A stretch of 64,000 nucleotides of DNA from Tomocerus qinae (Eukaryota > Arthropoda > Collembola > Entomobryomorpha > Tomoceridae), in contig CM034546.1 of NCBI GenBank assembly GCA_020055645.1, positions 91,512,001 through 91,576,000 of the forward strand, in the 5' to 3' direction. A program made the position numbers and the translations under genes. Positions 12,101 to 22,592 of the stretch are shown here, one piece after another. Under the pieces are notes generated by a model. It saw only the letters and a list, made by a program, of their open reading frames with translations, did no database searches and was not told the DNA's origin. Numbering within the stretch: the stretch's first letter is position 1; the number at the start of each line of letters is the position of its first letter.

Positions 12101-15100
12101 GCACAGAATCTATCTTCATCATTATCATCTTCTATGGCATTAGCATTAGTATAGCTACTAGTATTTTATTTAATAGTACTCATTAGAGTCGGTTTACGAT
12201 TCCCCTTCTTCCCCAGTTTACATTACAAATTAATTAGGGTCGAAAGGCTTATAGGTTTTATTATCGTTACACACTAGGTACTACCTGAAGAAGATGGATT
12301 GCACACGTATCTAAATATTGAGCCACCTGATAATGAGTGTTGCTTTGCTATATAGGTAAAGATGGAATATAGAAAGGATAATGTAGTAAATAGGTATGAG
12401 CATATTATTGGGATACGAATCGCATTAGCTGTAAGCGACTCCCTTACAATTGTAATTATCCAAAAAACGACTTGTTTTCTGCGTATTACTTACAAGTTTG
12501 TAGCCAAGTGTCCCTATTCATTATGAAATCCTGAAGTTTTCATCCGTAAATATCATGAGGATGGCCAATGTCCAGTTTTAACGATTGTGCTAAATACAAA
12601 GTTGAAAATACCAAAGTTGATTATGCATTCTACCACGCAGACTAATTGTTTCAGTGATTTGATTATTTCCTAGAGTGAATCCAATGAATCCACGGATGAA
12701 TGAATATAGACTTCTTTGTTGGAGGCATTTATGTAGGAGAGGTTGCTTAACAAACCAATTAAAGAATAAATACATGTGTATGTTAAACTACTTTATTGCG
12801 AATGATCAGTGTGCTTTACGCAAAAACGGGATTATGACCCCGTGGGTACACAGATAGTATTTTATAGTGTAGTCTTAAACAAGCTCTGGTGCAGTAGGTA
12901 TTACTATCTGAATAACACTAAAAGTAAGTGAGCTTTTTAACTGAGAACAAGGCAAGGCAAGGACAGGTAATGTAAAGCACAGTTCGACGAGGAAAAGAAC
13001 CATTATTACTAGAAACTAAATAGGTAATGCATCTTTGATATGTTCATTGCATCTTAAGCGTATAGAGGGAAAGACGGAGACCGGAAAACGTGGTATAGAC
13101 AGTTGCCTGTTGTAAGAATGATATAGAATTACAAAAGAGCAAGTGCCCCTCCCTGTCCATTTAAATTAAATGTATATCACTTGAGAGACTTCATGCCATG
13201 AATGTAAAGTGGGCAGTTGCTCAAGTTGTGAAGACGATGATATGTAGGAACACTATTGCACTCTTGAAGTCGGATTCAATAGAGATGCATCCAGTTCAGT
13301 CTTACTTACCACAAGACAATAGGAAACCAATAGCTTCAGCATTCCTGTAGGAAATCGAGCAAAAACTGACCATACGACGAACGACTGTGCGGGATGAGCA
13401 TTAAAGGACTGCCTTTACGAGTAGCCTAACGTAACATAGATAATAAAATAAATGTTGTAGTTGTAGTTGGTGGGTATCTGTAGTTTGCACTCTCGTCTCG
13501 TCTCATCCTCCCTACCGATGAAAGCTGAACTTGTGCAGGTAATGGTCGATAACGCTTCTGGGTCAATGAAAAGATTTGCATAGTGTATAGCCGTGTGGGT
13601 AGGCGAAGTAGTAATCAAAACATTATTACCAAATCCTAGTACTACAACGGAGGTAATTATTGTAGTTAAAGAAAAACTTAATGCTTAACATTATGGAATA
13701 ATGAGCAACATAAACTTTACGATACAACTTAATCACAAAATATTCAGTTTTTTGTTTACTACGTATCAATAGGTAATGTAAGCACTGTGCCGTTAAGACA
13801 ATTCGGGTTACGGCTAAAAAACTGGTATATAGTTCAAGTATTGTACATAACATAGCATTGAAAGGCATTTTTGTATACATACTTGAGATTCACTATTTAC
13901 TATGTCCTTATTTATTTACAAAAGAAAGAGCAATTCCTCCTAGTATCTCCTTCGTTTATTTTATTGCGGTTGTCAATGCAAAGTATCCTTCGAGATGTAT
14001 GCGAGATGAAATGACTGTAATGTAAATACAGTACCTATAGTTGTAATGGAGTCAATGCAATGAAAACCATGACATTGACATTGGCTTGACACGAACTGGG
14101 AGTTAAACTTGAAAACAAAAGAGTCGCGGGTTGAGCACAGTTCATTCGAAAGTTTTCGCATATCTCCATTGTGTGCATAGAAAATCCAGATATCCATGTA
14201 AGTAGGCATGGTGGATGGTAACGCATAAAAAACGCTAGCAATGTGGGGATTTACCCACACAACCAGACTTTTTTGTTTGGTTTTTTCCTCTTGGTGCAGT
14301 TTGCATTGCAGAGATTTATTCACCGAGAGTCCTCGACTTGACTTGCTAGGCGACTATTTCTGTGTTATTCTGCTATAGCAGATAATAAATGCAGCAGTGA
14401 GCAATGAAACATTTTGCTCTGGATGAGCTAAAGAAAGGAAAGAAAAGTAATTGCCTCGTCGTCTTTCCTCGGAATCTCATTATTATTCATTCTTTAGTCT
14501 TACGATTAGTTTGCTTGCTACTGTGACTCTGAGTTGTTAGTTAGTGCCGGACCAAGAAAAAGTTCATCTGAGTTTGCTTCCATTTCGTCTTAGTGGAACA
14601 GAGCTCTTTTCATTTCTGCCCTTTACTTTCTTGCTCCCTTTTGCTTCTTGTGGAATACTTATAAGTATATTTACATGGAGGGTGGATGCCTAATTCTCCA
14701 ATTCATTCACACAGAAAATGAAATAGAAGAATGGCACAGATGAGAATAGAAATAAATCCAGAGAAAAAGATTCGATCTTAAAATGCCTTGGTGGGAAGTC
14801 TCCTTTTGTCGCTTTTGTTGATTTTCATGCCTCTGCTCTACACTCATTGTTCGAATTAGGCTTTTTGAAGTGATATATTCCTGTGACTATGAAAACTGCT
14901 TTCAACTACATTAACTCATTTAAAAATTCAAGTCTCACGCTCGTCAAATCTTTGCTCATATTCATCTGAATCCCACCCCACCCCTATCATGCCAAAAAGT
15001 ACGTTTAGATTGTATCTACCTTGTAAAAATTAAGAGCGTATTTAACTTGGAATTTGGATGGATAAACAGATGGCTATAAACGTATATTGGAAGTGTAATC

Positions 15101-15306
15101 CCTACATAATATTTACAAACAAACTGCCTGTAAGCACAAATATAATTCTAGGTATAAAGTTGGCGTTTGCCTAATATGAAATTTATTGATCTTTTTTAAA
15201 ATATTTATCAAGCTGTGAATTTGCAGTTATTCAATTTGTATTCAAATTCCAAATCAACATCAATCAAATGCTGACTGTGATATGGAATTGCTGCCAATTA
15301 GTATTA
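9146..15306. other. Non-coding interval, no gene recognised
   Basis: AT-rich sequence carrying many short imperfect repeats of GTAGGTA, ACTGACTC and GACTTGACTCGACTTG type (for example near 11645-11665 and 14333-14345). Several 60-116-codon frames on both strands lack any domain or splice signature and were not accepted. The interval ends at the left target-site copy of the LTR element. Confidence 0.4.
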
Positions 15307-15310
15307 AGTT
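15307..15310. repeat. Target-site duplication, left copy (AGTT)
   Basis: The 4 bp AGTT directly abuts the left LTR and recurs directly after the right LTR at 23016-23019. The preceding base is A on the left, and the last LTR base on the right is also A, so the duplication could be read as 5 bp AAGTT. Four or five bases is the usual size for Ty3/gypsy-type integration. Confidence 0.75.
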
Positions 15311-15733
15311 TATGAGGAGTCTGGGTCACCAGATAGCTGATTAGACTGAATAGTAGCACATTCTACCCTTTATCTACCCGTGATTCCTACTCAGTTCACC
15401 TTTAATGCCAGGATTATGATCGGATGCGAAGTAAATGACGGCACGACAGAACCAGAAGAATGTAGACACAGGCAAATGTATAAGTTTATTGTAACAGAAA
15501 TATGTCTTGACTGGGATTACTCTAAGTTCCTATCTAATAGTTGACTGGACTGACCTCCAGCCCGACTTGTCCCACGCACGGTACTCGACCAACTGGCGAT
15601 GCCACCGTCCGACACTCGCTTTGGAATGATAGATTCCAAGTGTAACCTTTGTGGGTGGTGGGAGGTGAATTAGAATACTACCGACGGGATGTAAATGAAG
15701 GTGTTAGTGTGGCTGGTGAGGCTGCTCCTCACA
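15311..15733 (-). repeat. 3' LTR (left copy)
   Basis: 423 bp, reading base for base like the copy at 22593-23015. In element orientation it begins TGTGAGGAG and ends CTCCTCATA, so the ends form a short inverted repeat around GAGGAG/CTCCTC. On the minus strand it contains AATAAA (plus-strand TTTATT at 15485-15490), a plausible polyadenylation signal. The 3' end is TA instead of the usual CA. Confidence 0.93.
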
Positions 15734-15757
15734 TACTCCCCCCGACAAAGCCCCCCC
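15734..15757 (-). other. Polypurine tract
   Basis: On the minus strand the sequence next to the 3' LTR is purine-rich: GGGGGGAGTA directly abuts the LTR, with a further run of seven G at 15751-15757. This is where the plus-strand primer of reverse transcription is expected. Confidence 0.75.
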
Positions 15758-16274
15758 TAACGACTGTGGTGGACGTAGGAAAGAATGATAGGGTTAAAAT
15801 AGATCATAGTAATTTTCCTAAGTCCCCCTTACATAATTCATACAAAAATCCAAATCTATCATTCATAATTACATTATAAAAATCATATTGCATAATAATT
15901 CACGAATGTTGATGTGATGTATAAATGTTATATGTGCATGTTGTGTAATTGTTGAAAATGATATTCATAATTGACATAATACATGAATTAATTGTAATAT
16001 AATGTTGCCTTTAACCTTGATATGTGTCCTTATATTATGCTATACAAATGTCCTTAATTATTTTAACCAAATAGTGTAAATTAAGTTTAGTGTGTTAGTA
16101 TATGTTTTAAACTGAAATGCATGCTAATGTAACATTGAATTAACTGTAAATTAAATCTATATATACAAATTTTTGGGTAAGAGAGTTAAATGCCTAATTA
16201 GTTGTGGTGGACTCGCAGATATAAAAGAATTTCTAAAAGGATGTTGTTTCGACGTAGTCCGTACTTTTGAAGAT
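15758..16274 (-). other. AT-rich 3' non-coding part of the LTR element
   Basis: About 0.5 kb of AT-rich sequence between the polypurine tract and the first minisatellite array. No open frame with recognisable content was found on either strand. It is presumed to be 3' untranslated sequence of the element RNA. Confidence 0.5.
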
Positions 16275-16620
16275 CTCGTTCGAATGACATCAATGTAGAA
16301 TTCCTCCTGATTAACTCGTTCGAATGACATCAATGTAGAATACCTCTGATTAACTCGTTCGAATGCCATCAATGTAGAATTTCTCCAGATTAACTCGTTG
16401 GAATGATACAATGTAGAATTCCTCCAGATTAACTCGTTCGAATGATACAATGTAGAATTCCTCCAGATTAACTCGTTCGAATGGCATCAGTGTAGTTGTC
16501 CTCCAGATTAACTCGTTGGAATGACATCAGTGTAGTTGTCCTCCAGGTTAACTCCTTCGAATGACAACAGTGTAGTTGTTCTCCAGGTTTAACTCCTTCG
16601 AATGACAACTATGTAAACTT
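16275..16620. repeat. Minisatellite array A, ~40-bp unit, about 9 copies
   Basis: Nine copies of a 39-41-bp unit start at about 16275, 16315, 16354, 16394, 16433, 16472, 16512, 16552 and 16593. Each begins CTCGTTCGAATGACATCA or a close variant and carries AATGTAGAATTCCTCCAGAT. Later copies drift (CTCCTTCGAATGACAACA, TAGTTGTCCTCCAGGT). The period is mostly not a multiple of three, so the repeated minus-strand peptide it yields is probably incidental. Confidence 0.9.
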
Positions 16621-17329
16621 TCCCTTTCGTGTTGTAGTAGTATTGCTGTCTTAGATGCAGCGATTCAAAGTTGTTTTCCCGGATTTAAGAGTTACGTAAT
16701 GGTAGATCTTATGTGAGATTAAGGCAGAATTAGTTCCGAAAGTCCATAGATTCTTGGCTAAGTGATCGAAAAAAAAGAAGAGTAAAGTTTTGTAGATTGA
16801 TAGTAATGAAATTTCGCTAACTCGCGTTTGCCAAATAGTCGTTGGTAAGTGGACGTTTTGCCAAGAGGTTTATTATATAGCAGGTTCTTCAGCGAAGTAG
16901 TTGATATTACTGTTGTTATACTGTTGATATTGTTGAGCAACTTATATCAGCTTTTGTAGTTTTTTGAGATTGTGATCACACAACTCTGCGCTATCTCGCG
17001 TATTTGTAGCTTAAACGGATTAATTATTTAAGTTTTCCTCCAAAGGATACTGTTTTTAGTTAGTGAAATGAAGTAGTTGTAAGATTTGATTAGTCTCGCG
17101 ATTTCCCGCAAAAATTGTAGTAACGTTAGCTGTCTTCCATAGCTCTTAATTTTCTTCGTACAGGAACCCTATGCCATCTTCCGATGCATTCGTAATCCCA
17201 CGAATATTCAGTAGTTGCTTTTATAGACACTAAAAACGTTAGTAATTAAGCATAGTGAACAAGTTAAACCTTTTAAAATGGTGTCATTATAATAGAGTTG
17301 GTAATCTGTACTAGAATAGGTCTAATGAA
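16621..17329. other. Spacer between minisatellite arrays A and B
   Basis: About 0.7 kb of AT-rich sequence inside the LTR element. No coding frame or clear repeat is recognised. Confidence 0.4.
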
Positions 17330-17975
17330 CCCTTAAGGTAGGTCTTATACAATCAATAGTAAAGTATGGTAACCACACATAATGCATAGTAAAGAAGGGT
17401 AACCACAATTTTGAACATAGTAGGGTAGAGTAATCACAATTCCATACATAATAAGTCAACGTCAACACATCCACGCATATATCTAAGTAGACTCGCCACA
17501 TTGTATGATCACAGGTAAGTAGCGTCAACGCATTTATAAGTACATCTAAATAGAGTCACCACACTGTATGCGCATAATACAATATGGTCAACACATAGAT
17601 ACATAGATCTAAATAAAGTCAACACATTCTATACCCATAGTAAAGCAGGGTCAACACCTAACTACGTATATCTAAATAGAGTCAACACAGACTATACACA
17701 TTTTAAAGTAGGGTCAACACACTGTTTACATGTATTAAAATAGCGTCAACACACTGACTACATAGAAAAGTAAAGTCAACGCGCCCATTACACATAGTAA
17801 AGTACCGTCAACTCACTATTACACTTAGTAAAGTAGGCTCAACTCACTACTACTCATATAGTAAAGTAGTGTCAACTCACTGTTACCATAGTAAAGTAGT
17901 GTCAACTCTCTAATACACATATAGTAACGTAGTGTGTACTTCCTAATATACATATAGTAAAGTAACTCATTTCCT
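17330..17975. repeat. Minisatellite array B, ~36-40-bp unit, about 16 degenerate copies
   Basis: Tandem copies of a unit built on CATAGTAAAGTAGGGTCAAC followed by ACACTATTACA. The right-hand copies are the most regular (17770-17975). The left-hand copies are more diverged, with GGTAACCACA in place of GGTCAACACA and interspersed ATCTAAATAGAGTCAACACA variants. Exact copy borders are approximate. The array is unrelated to array A. Confidence 0.85.
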
Positions 17976-18029
17976 GACTCGTGCTGTGCTTTAAACTGAT
18001 ATGAAATATGATGTAATCCATATTTCAAA

Positions 18030-18345
18030 ACTGTCGCAGCTTATAGCTTCAGTGCCTAAAGTTTCATCTTTGTTTAATGTTAGCGTTTTTAAAATACATG
18101 TTAACTATGCCTGTCGCAAAATATAGTTTAAGTACATACATTAAGAGTAACTGCTTTAAGTACACAAGTTTTTTTTATGGCAGTATATAGCTTAACTACA
18201 TAAATTGTAAGGTAACGGTTGTAAATACATGAGTGCAAAAGCCTATGGCAGTGTATAGTACACGTACATATGTAGTAGTAAGTAAGGTAATACTATTGCT
18301 AATACCCATAGCTGTGTATATATATAGTTGTATGCATGGCCCGAC
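18030..18345. repeat. Tandem array C, ~65-80-bp unit, about 4 degenerate copies
   Basis: Four imperfect units share a core of GTCGCA or GGCAGT followed by ATATAGCTTAA, AGTACATA and GTAAGGTAACTGC-like segments. They start near 18031, 18112, 18178 and 18246. The array is more diverged than A and B, so borders are approximate. It continues the run of tandem repeats in the 3' half of the LTR element. Confidence 0.65.
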
Positions 18346-18747
18346 CTATGTATACGAATATATTAATGCTTACGCTGGGGCTCCTTGCCAATTGACTAAG
18401 TTACATCAACGTGATATAGTTTTGACCTTCTGAAGCAATCCTTTGCTTCCTTAGTGGTTCTATGTGTTACTTCCGGTGGTCAATGAATAAGCCAGTAAAA
18501 TAAATGAGTCGTTCTTTAACGCTATCATGTGGTCCTGAAGGCGATAGTGATAAACCGTGATGTCTAAAATGTTTCAAAACATCCCAGCTTCAATCCAAAA
18601 ATAGTTCGGTGTGAATTAATTTCAAAAACAATTTGATAAATTTCTAAAAATGGCATCCAAAGTCCTCTTTATAATCTAATTTTAATATTTTCATTGCAGG
18701 AAAGATCCAGAAAATTGTTAAATATTTTCCCCCAATAAGTCGTAGCT
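18346..18747 (-). other. Segment between array C and the downstream open frame
   Basis: About 0.4 kb following the stop of the 268-codon frame in element orientation. No coding content or clear repeat was recognised. Confidence 0.4.
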
Positions 18748-19554
18748 TTAATTTAAAGAAATATTGTCAAAATAGCTCGTATTTATGCGTTTTATCCTCA
18801 AAATTCTTGGAATTTTCCAGCTTTTTTTTTCTATTTTGAAATAATAATTGGTTTTAAATCTAAGTAAGTCGAATTGGTAGGTTGAAGTACACCTCCATTC
18901 TTGAGCTGTTATTATACTAGCCTTGACAATCCGTTTGTCCTCAAAGAAAATTAATAAATAGATGAAAAGACAATCTCTAATTTTAACCTTCTGTTTCAAC
19001 TTAATCGTAACTAACTTTAATTTGCGCTCTCTGAAGCAAGTGAGAAACATAATTCGCTTAAACTTAAACTTCCTCAAAGCCCAATAAAACTGAATTTCCG
19101 TCCAAATGGCGTTTTGCTCACAAGTCCATGCAACATTACCTAGCTGATACTCAGCTGCAGAATAAATCTGTGTAGCGATGCTCGCTTTTAGTAATGCTAT
19201 ATTACTGACAATAATTGCTCCTCTAGCCAAGCCTTGCTCCCTTCGCACTGCCCTGCTGAACAAGATTAACAGAATCAAAACTCTTGACCTCAATAGACTT
19301 CGTCCCTTGATCGCAGCCCATTTTGACAATGTGAACCATGTCCTCGAACCATAATTTTCGCTTCCATGTCTGTTCCATTTCCAAGTAATTGCACACATAA
19401 TCTTAGGAATTTTCCCGGCAATTCTGAATTTTTGTAGTTGATTACTACCTGGCGCTGATTGGCTTAATTGGCACTGCTTCGCTTTCTTCTGTGTAATACA
19501 CACACTCTTCTTTATACGAAATAGCTCGCTTTCACGTAAATGATCCAATTTCAT
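18748..19554 (-). CDS. Second open frame of the LTR element, in frame with gag (function unknown)
   Basis: 268 codons, starting at an ATG 27 bases after the gag stop and in the same reading frame: gag ends at TAG (19582-19584), then nine sense codons, then this ATG. An open stretch this long in AT-rich DNA is unlikely by chance, so it was probably translated, either from its own start or as a readthrough extension of Gag. The product is strongly basic (KKAKQC, WKWNRHG, LRKFKFKR, KQKVKIRD) with two hydrophobic stretches, near residues 88-99 (SRVLILLILFSR) and 200-210 (CLFIYLLIFF). No CCHC zinc knuckle, YxDD, RNase H, integrase or envelope motif was found. It could be a diverged nucleocapsid-like tail or a domain unique to this element. 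Confidence 0.5.
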   Translation of the reverse strand: MKLDHLRESELFRIKKSVCITQKKAKQCQLSQSAPGSNQLQKFRIAGKIPKIMCAITWKWNRHGSENYGSRTWFTLSKWAAIKGRSLLRSRVLILLILFSRAVRREQGLARGAIIVSNIALLKASIATQIYSAAEYQLGNVAWTCEQNAIWTEIQFYWALRKFKFKRIMFLTCFRERKLKLVTIKLKQKVKIRDCLFIYLLIFFEDKRIVKASIITAQEWRCTSTYQFDLLRFKTNYYFKIEKKSWKIPRILRIKRINTSYFDNISLN

Positions 19555-19581
19555 TTTAATTGATTTGCAATCGTCATCTTC

Positions 19582-20493
19582 CTATGATCCCAATTCCTCA
19601 CCAAATGCTGGGCCGCGGCTCCCAACATCTGTGCTAATCGAACTATTTGTTGTCGCTTCAATTGATTTGTTGTTCTTACGATTACAAGTCGGAAAATTGA
19701 AATTTTTCAATTCGTCTCCAGCTGATCCAAAAAATTCCGGTGCTAAGGCGTCCCCCAGCATGCAATCACGCAAATCTGCTGTATCCATCCGAGTTGTTTC
19801 TCCTATGCTCGTATTTATTTTCATACGCTGTTGTTGACATAAATAGTTGATGTTTCTTCTTCTTTGACGACTATCATCCCGTAGCTGAAATTGGTAATAC
19901 TCGCCGAAGTTTTCCATTCCGACGTCTTCCTTTCCTTCTTCCCCTAAGCGAAGTTCTAGGTGACTCACACCTATTGCATCACTGCAACGCAACCAACGCG
20001 AATATTCCTCTTGATTCCTTTCTACCATTTTCGCGCAATCAATTAATGCATCTACTGTGTATTCAGTTAAACTACAAGTAAATATTCTAAGCCTCGGATG
20101 CAATGCCTCTCTACACTTTTTAACAGCAATTTCCTCACTATCTGCAGGAAAAAGTGATCTATTCCAATACATGAAATCATATATAAACTCTTCTACACTC
20201 TCTTCAAATCTTTGTTTCCTATGAACAAAATGTCTGTAAGCTTTATACTTCTCAGGATAAAAATTATGTCTTTCTGCGTACAGTAATTTAAACACGTCCC
20301 AAGTATAATTCTGCTTTATCGTATTTTTAAACCAATGATAATCATTGTCTCTTAAAACCGAAGGTAGGTAGTCAAACCATAAGTCTTTATCTATCCCAAT
20401 GGCTTTAAAATAAAACTCTAAGTCCTTCAAATACTCTACAGCATTATCCCTGACTTCAGGTATAGGTACCCTGCATCCACAAACAAAATCCAT
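19582..20493 (-). CDS. gag: gag: retrotransposon capsid protein
   Basis: 303 codons from an ATG at 20491-20493, with an in-frame stop six codons upstream. Residues about 18-165 read as a Ty3/gypsy-type capsid domain: YLKDLEFYFKAIGI (the F/Y-x-x-A-I helix), W39 and Y42-LP, W54-F, the TWDVFK helix at 64-69, RKQRFEESVEEF at 92-103 (the Q-x-x-x-ES-V signature of retrotransposon Gag), then a LHPRLRIF segment and VERNQEEY. The C-terminal 120 residues are acidic and polar with one basic patch (RQRRRN). The usual CCHC zinc knuckle is missing, so RNA packaging would need another basic region, perhaps the following frame. Gag would form the virus-like particle in the cytoplasm. It ends in a single TAG before a long in-frame extension. 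Confidence 0.85.
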   Translation of the reverse strand: MDFVCGCRVPIPEVRDNAVEYLKDLEFYFKAIGIDKDLWFDYLPSVLRDNDYHWFKNTIKQNYTWDVFKLLYAERHNFYPEKYKAYRHFVHRKQRFEESVEEFIYDFMYWNRSLFPADSEEIAVKKCREALHPRLRIFTCSLTEYTVDALIDCAKMVERNQEEYSRWLRCSDAIGVSHLELRLGEEGKEDVGMENFGEYYQFQLRDDSRQRRRNINYLCQQQRMKINTSIGETTRMDTADLRDCMLGDALAPEFFGSAGDELKNFNFPTCNRKNNKSIEATTNSSISTDVGSRGPAFGEELGS

Positions 20494-20644
20494 TTTCTCT
20501 GGTAGTAGTTAAATCGATGTCTAAGTTAAGAAATACTTAAAATTCAACTCATTTAAAATAGCTCTAATGTTAAATATTTACATTTACGCAGATCATGACT
20601 ATTCTTAAGCAAATTTGTGGTAGAAATTTAAAATAGTGATTAGA

Positions 20645-21070
20645 TTAATTCCCTATTTGACGACGTCTGAATCTGGTTATTGCGTCCCCAAACTCTGAAA
20701 TATCTGCTTGTTCGAAGTCTGTAAATATGATGTCTCTTCCGATAATTATAGGAATTTTACTGCAGTGTGCTATTCTAAAGTCATGAAATACTACAACATT
20801 ATGCGTCTTTAACCTTAATCTTACTGTCTGAGGTCTTGAATTTCCAGATGTGTCAATTTATATAGGATACGTTATAAGCAAATTAGGAAATAATTTTAAT
20901 GTTTCTATGTGTATTATTGAAATTTCTGCTTCTGAATCTGCTCGAGTAACTAAATTTATCGATGTTCTTGGTGTACTAGGATGGCTGACTTCTACTGTAG
21001 TGTATACGTACATAATTTTCTTAGAATTATTCAAAGGCGATTTCCAAATCCACTTATATTGTTCATAAAG
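20645..21070 (-). pseudogene. Degenerate retropepsin-like segment upstream of gag, with one internal stop
   Basis: A minus-strand frame runs from after a stop at 21071-21073 to a stop at 20645-20647, interrupted by TAA at 20858-20860. It shows both hallmarks of an aspartic protease of retroelement type, spaced by about 60 residues: INLVTRADSEAEIS (active-site region, 20921-20959), where D-S/T-G-A is expected, and PIIIGRDIIF (20723-20752), matching the terminal hydrophobic-hydrophobic-Gly-R-D motif. Gly is replaced by Glu in the active-site triplet, so activity is unlikely. The usual order is gag then protease; here the protease lies 5' of gag in a different frame, which suggests rearrangement. 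The protease identity rests on two motifs only. Confidence 0.6.
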
Positions 21071-21073
21071 TTA

Positions 21074-22572
21074 TCTTCACAAGAATTTAGTTATCCTTCA
21101 AAAGTTCCTTTGCCCTTCTGACGAGCAGTGTGATATCCCCACCCAGAATATTATTCCATTAGCCGGTGACTTTTCCCTTGTCCCCGCCGTTAAAATATGT
21201 TAAGTTCCCAAAATTAATTATTTTAAGACTGCTGCAGGATTTACTGAGTATGTCCTTTATCTGATAATTCAAATATGTTTGCATTTGCTGATTTAAAATG
21301 GTTACTATGTTGTAGACTACTGCTTCAGAATTCCCCGAGCCAGTCCCTCATAACTCATGCAATAATTATAATAAAACCTTCCCCGATGAGTTGTCGAGCC
21401 GTGGAGTCGTCCCTAACTGTGGCCAGTCCCTTAGTTTTAGTCTTTATCTTTTCAAATTAAAATATTTCTCCAAATGGTATACGTATACTGGTGGTGCTAC
21501 TATCTAATAATCTTTTAGTCTTCTATTCCCAGGAAAGAGATAGTAGGTAAAAATATTCAAACGTACCGATATCAGCATACTATTCGTGCGTCAACACTGT
21601 GTTGACCATATGTGAACACACACATAGTGCATCGTAAGCACACGTATTGCACTGTAAGGCGATGCTCACCTATTTAATTTGAACTTGAACAGTAAACGCA
21701 CTGTGTGGCTACGTGATGCTCACGTATAGCCCAAGTATCTCGCTGATGTGTCGATATGCTGTTCCGCTTGTATTCTAGCTGTGCAGAAGATCCCCTCTGG
21801 AAAACGGCTCCTGATTGGTCGGCCAGTAGATAAGCGGTCAAGTCTCTCCAAGCGTTTTTCTAGAACTCAAGTACAAAGGGAATTAGCATAAAATCCTCTG
21901 GAGAACCTGAATGCATAATTCGACCTCTTTGTCCTCTTGCTTCTGTACTTACACACGTAATGCTCACGTATGATATGCATGTACCATGCCCGTAACCTCA
22001 CGGAATATCTCCAAGCCAATAAAATATTTTTCAATAATTCCAATTCCAGATAATATTAGTTAATACTTCAAAATTTTGATGAAATCTCCAATGAAAATGA
22101 CGATAAAGAATAATAGGATAATATCAAGCGATTTAAAATTGACAATTTGGTAAGTTAATGTGCAAAATTTTTGATAGTTTAACAATTAATTAGTGTATAA
22201 CTTGCTCTCCGTTTTTATGTATAGTTCTACCAATAAATGTATTATATTGGATGCGAAAGAAAGAAATTTTTGGAACGATACCCATTTACGATTAGCAGGC
22301 TCCCTGTTGAATATGGTCCAGTTTCCAAGTCCGAAAAGTCCAAATTAGGGCACTGTAATTTTCTTGTTCACTTCCCGAAGTTTTCTAGATAGCCACCGAA
22401 TTTTTCTTCCACAAAAGCAGCAATATTATACTTAGGTTATGCTCACCTAGTAATTGTAATACCCACAATACTTAGTAGTCCTCTTCCTCTTCTTCTACGT
22501 CGTGTCTCGTTCCGCCCCAAGACCAAATCACAAGTCCGAAAATAACGCTGACACTCCGAAAACGGTGAAAAA
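21074..22572 (-). other. 5' leader of the LTR element with four ATGCTCAC(C/G)TA motifs
   Basis: About 1.5 kb between the primer site and the protease-like segment, with no substantial open frame. ATGCTCACCTA or ATGCTCACGTA occurs at about 21662, 21716, 21960 and 22439. On the element's sense strand this is TA(C/G)GTGAGCAT. The two TAGGTGAGC copies match a splice-donor consensus, and the two TACGTGAGC copies carry an ACGTG core. Which, if either, matters is unknown. A TCAACACTGTGTTGA palindrome lies near 21591-21605. Confidence 0.45.
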
Positions 22573-22590
22573 GAGTCGGGTTTCGCACCA
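22573..22590 (-). other. Primer-binding site, tRNA-Phe-like
   Basis: On the minus strand, two bases (AA) after the 5' LTR, the sequence is TGGTGCGAAACCCGACTC. It begins with the obligatory TGG and resembles the complement of the eukaryotic tRNA-Phe 3' end (TGGTGCCGAAACCCGGG) with one base missing and changes at the far end. The tRNA assignment comes from general knowledge of tRNA-Phe, not from a local tRNA gene. Confidence 0.7.
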
Positions 22591-22592
22591 TT

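Noticed and set aside
13973-14323. 116-codon minus-strand frame
   Set aside because: No recognisable motif, and an alternative frame of 68 codons overlaps it. No transcription signals.
16157-16450. Minus-strand 97-codon frame with repeated NELIWRNSTL-type peptide
   Set aside because: It is the translation of minisatellite array A. The unit length varies between 39 and 41 bp and breaks the frame, so a repeat protein is unlikely.
16275-18345. CRISPR-like array
   Set aside because: Units are contiguous tandem repeats without unique spacers, in a eukaryotic retroelement.
19565-19837. Plus-strand 90-codon frame inside the LTR element
   Set aside because: It lies antisense to the gag 3' end, which has clear capsid motifs, and shows no domain of its own.
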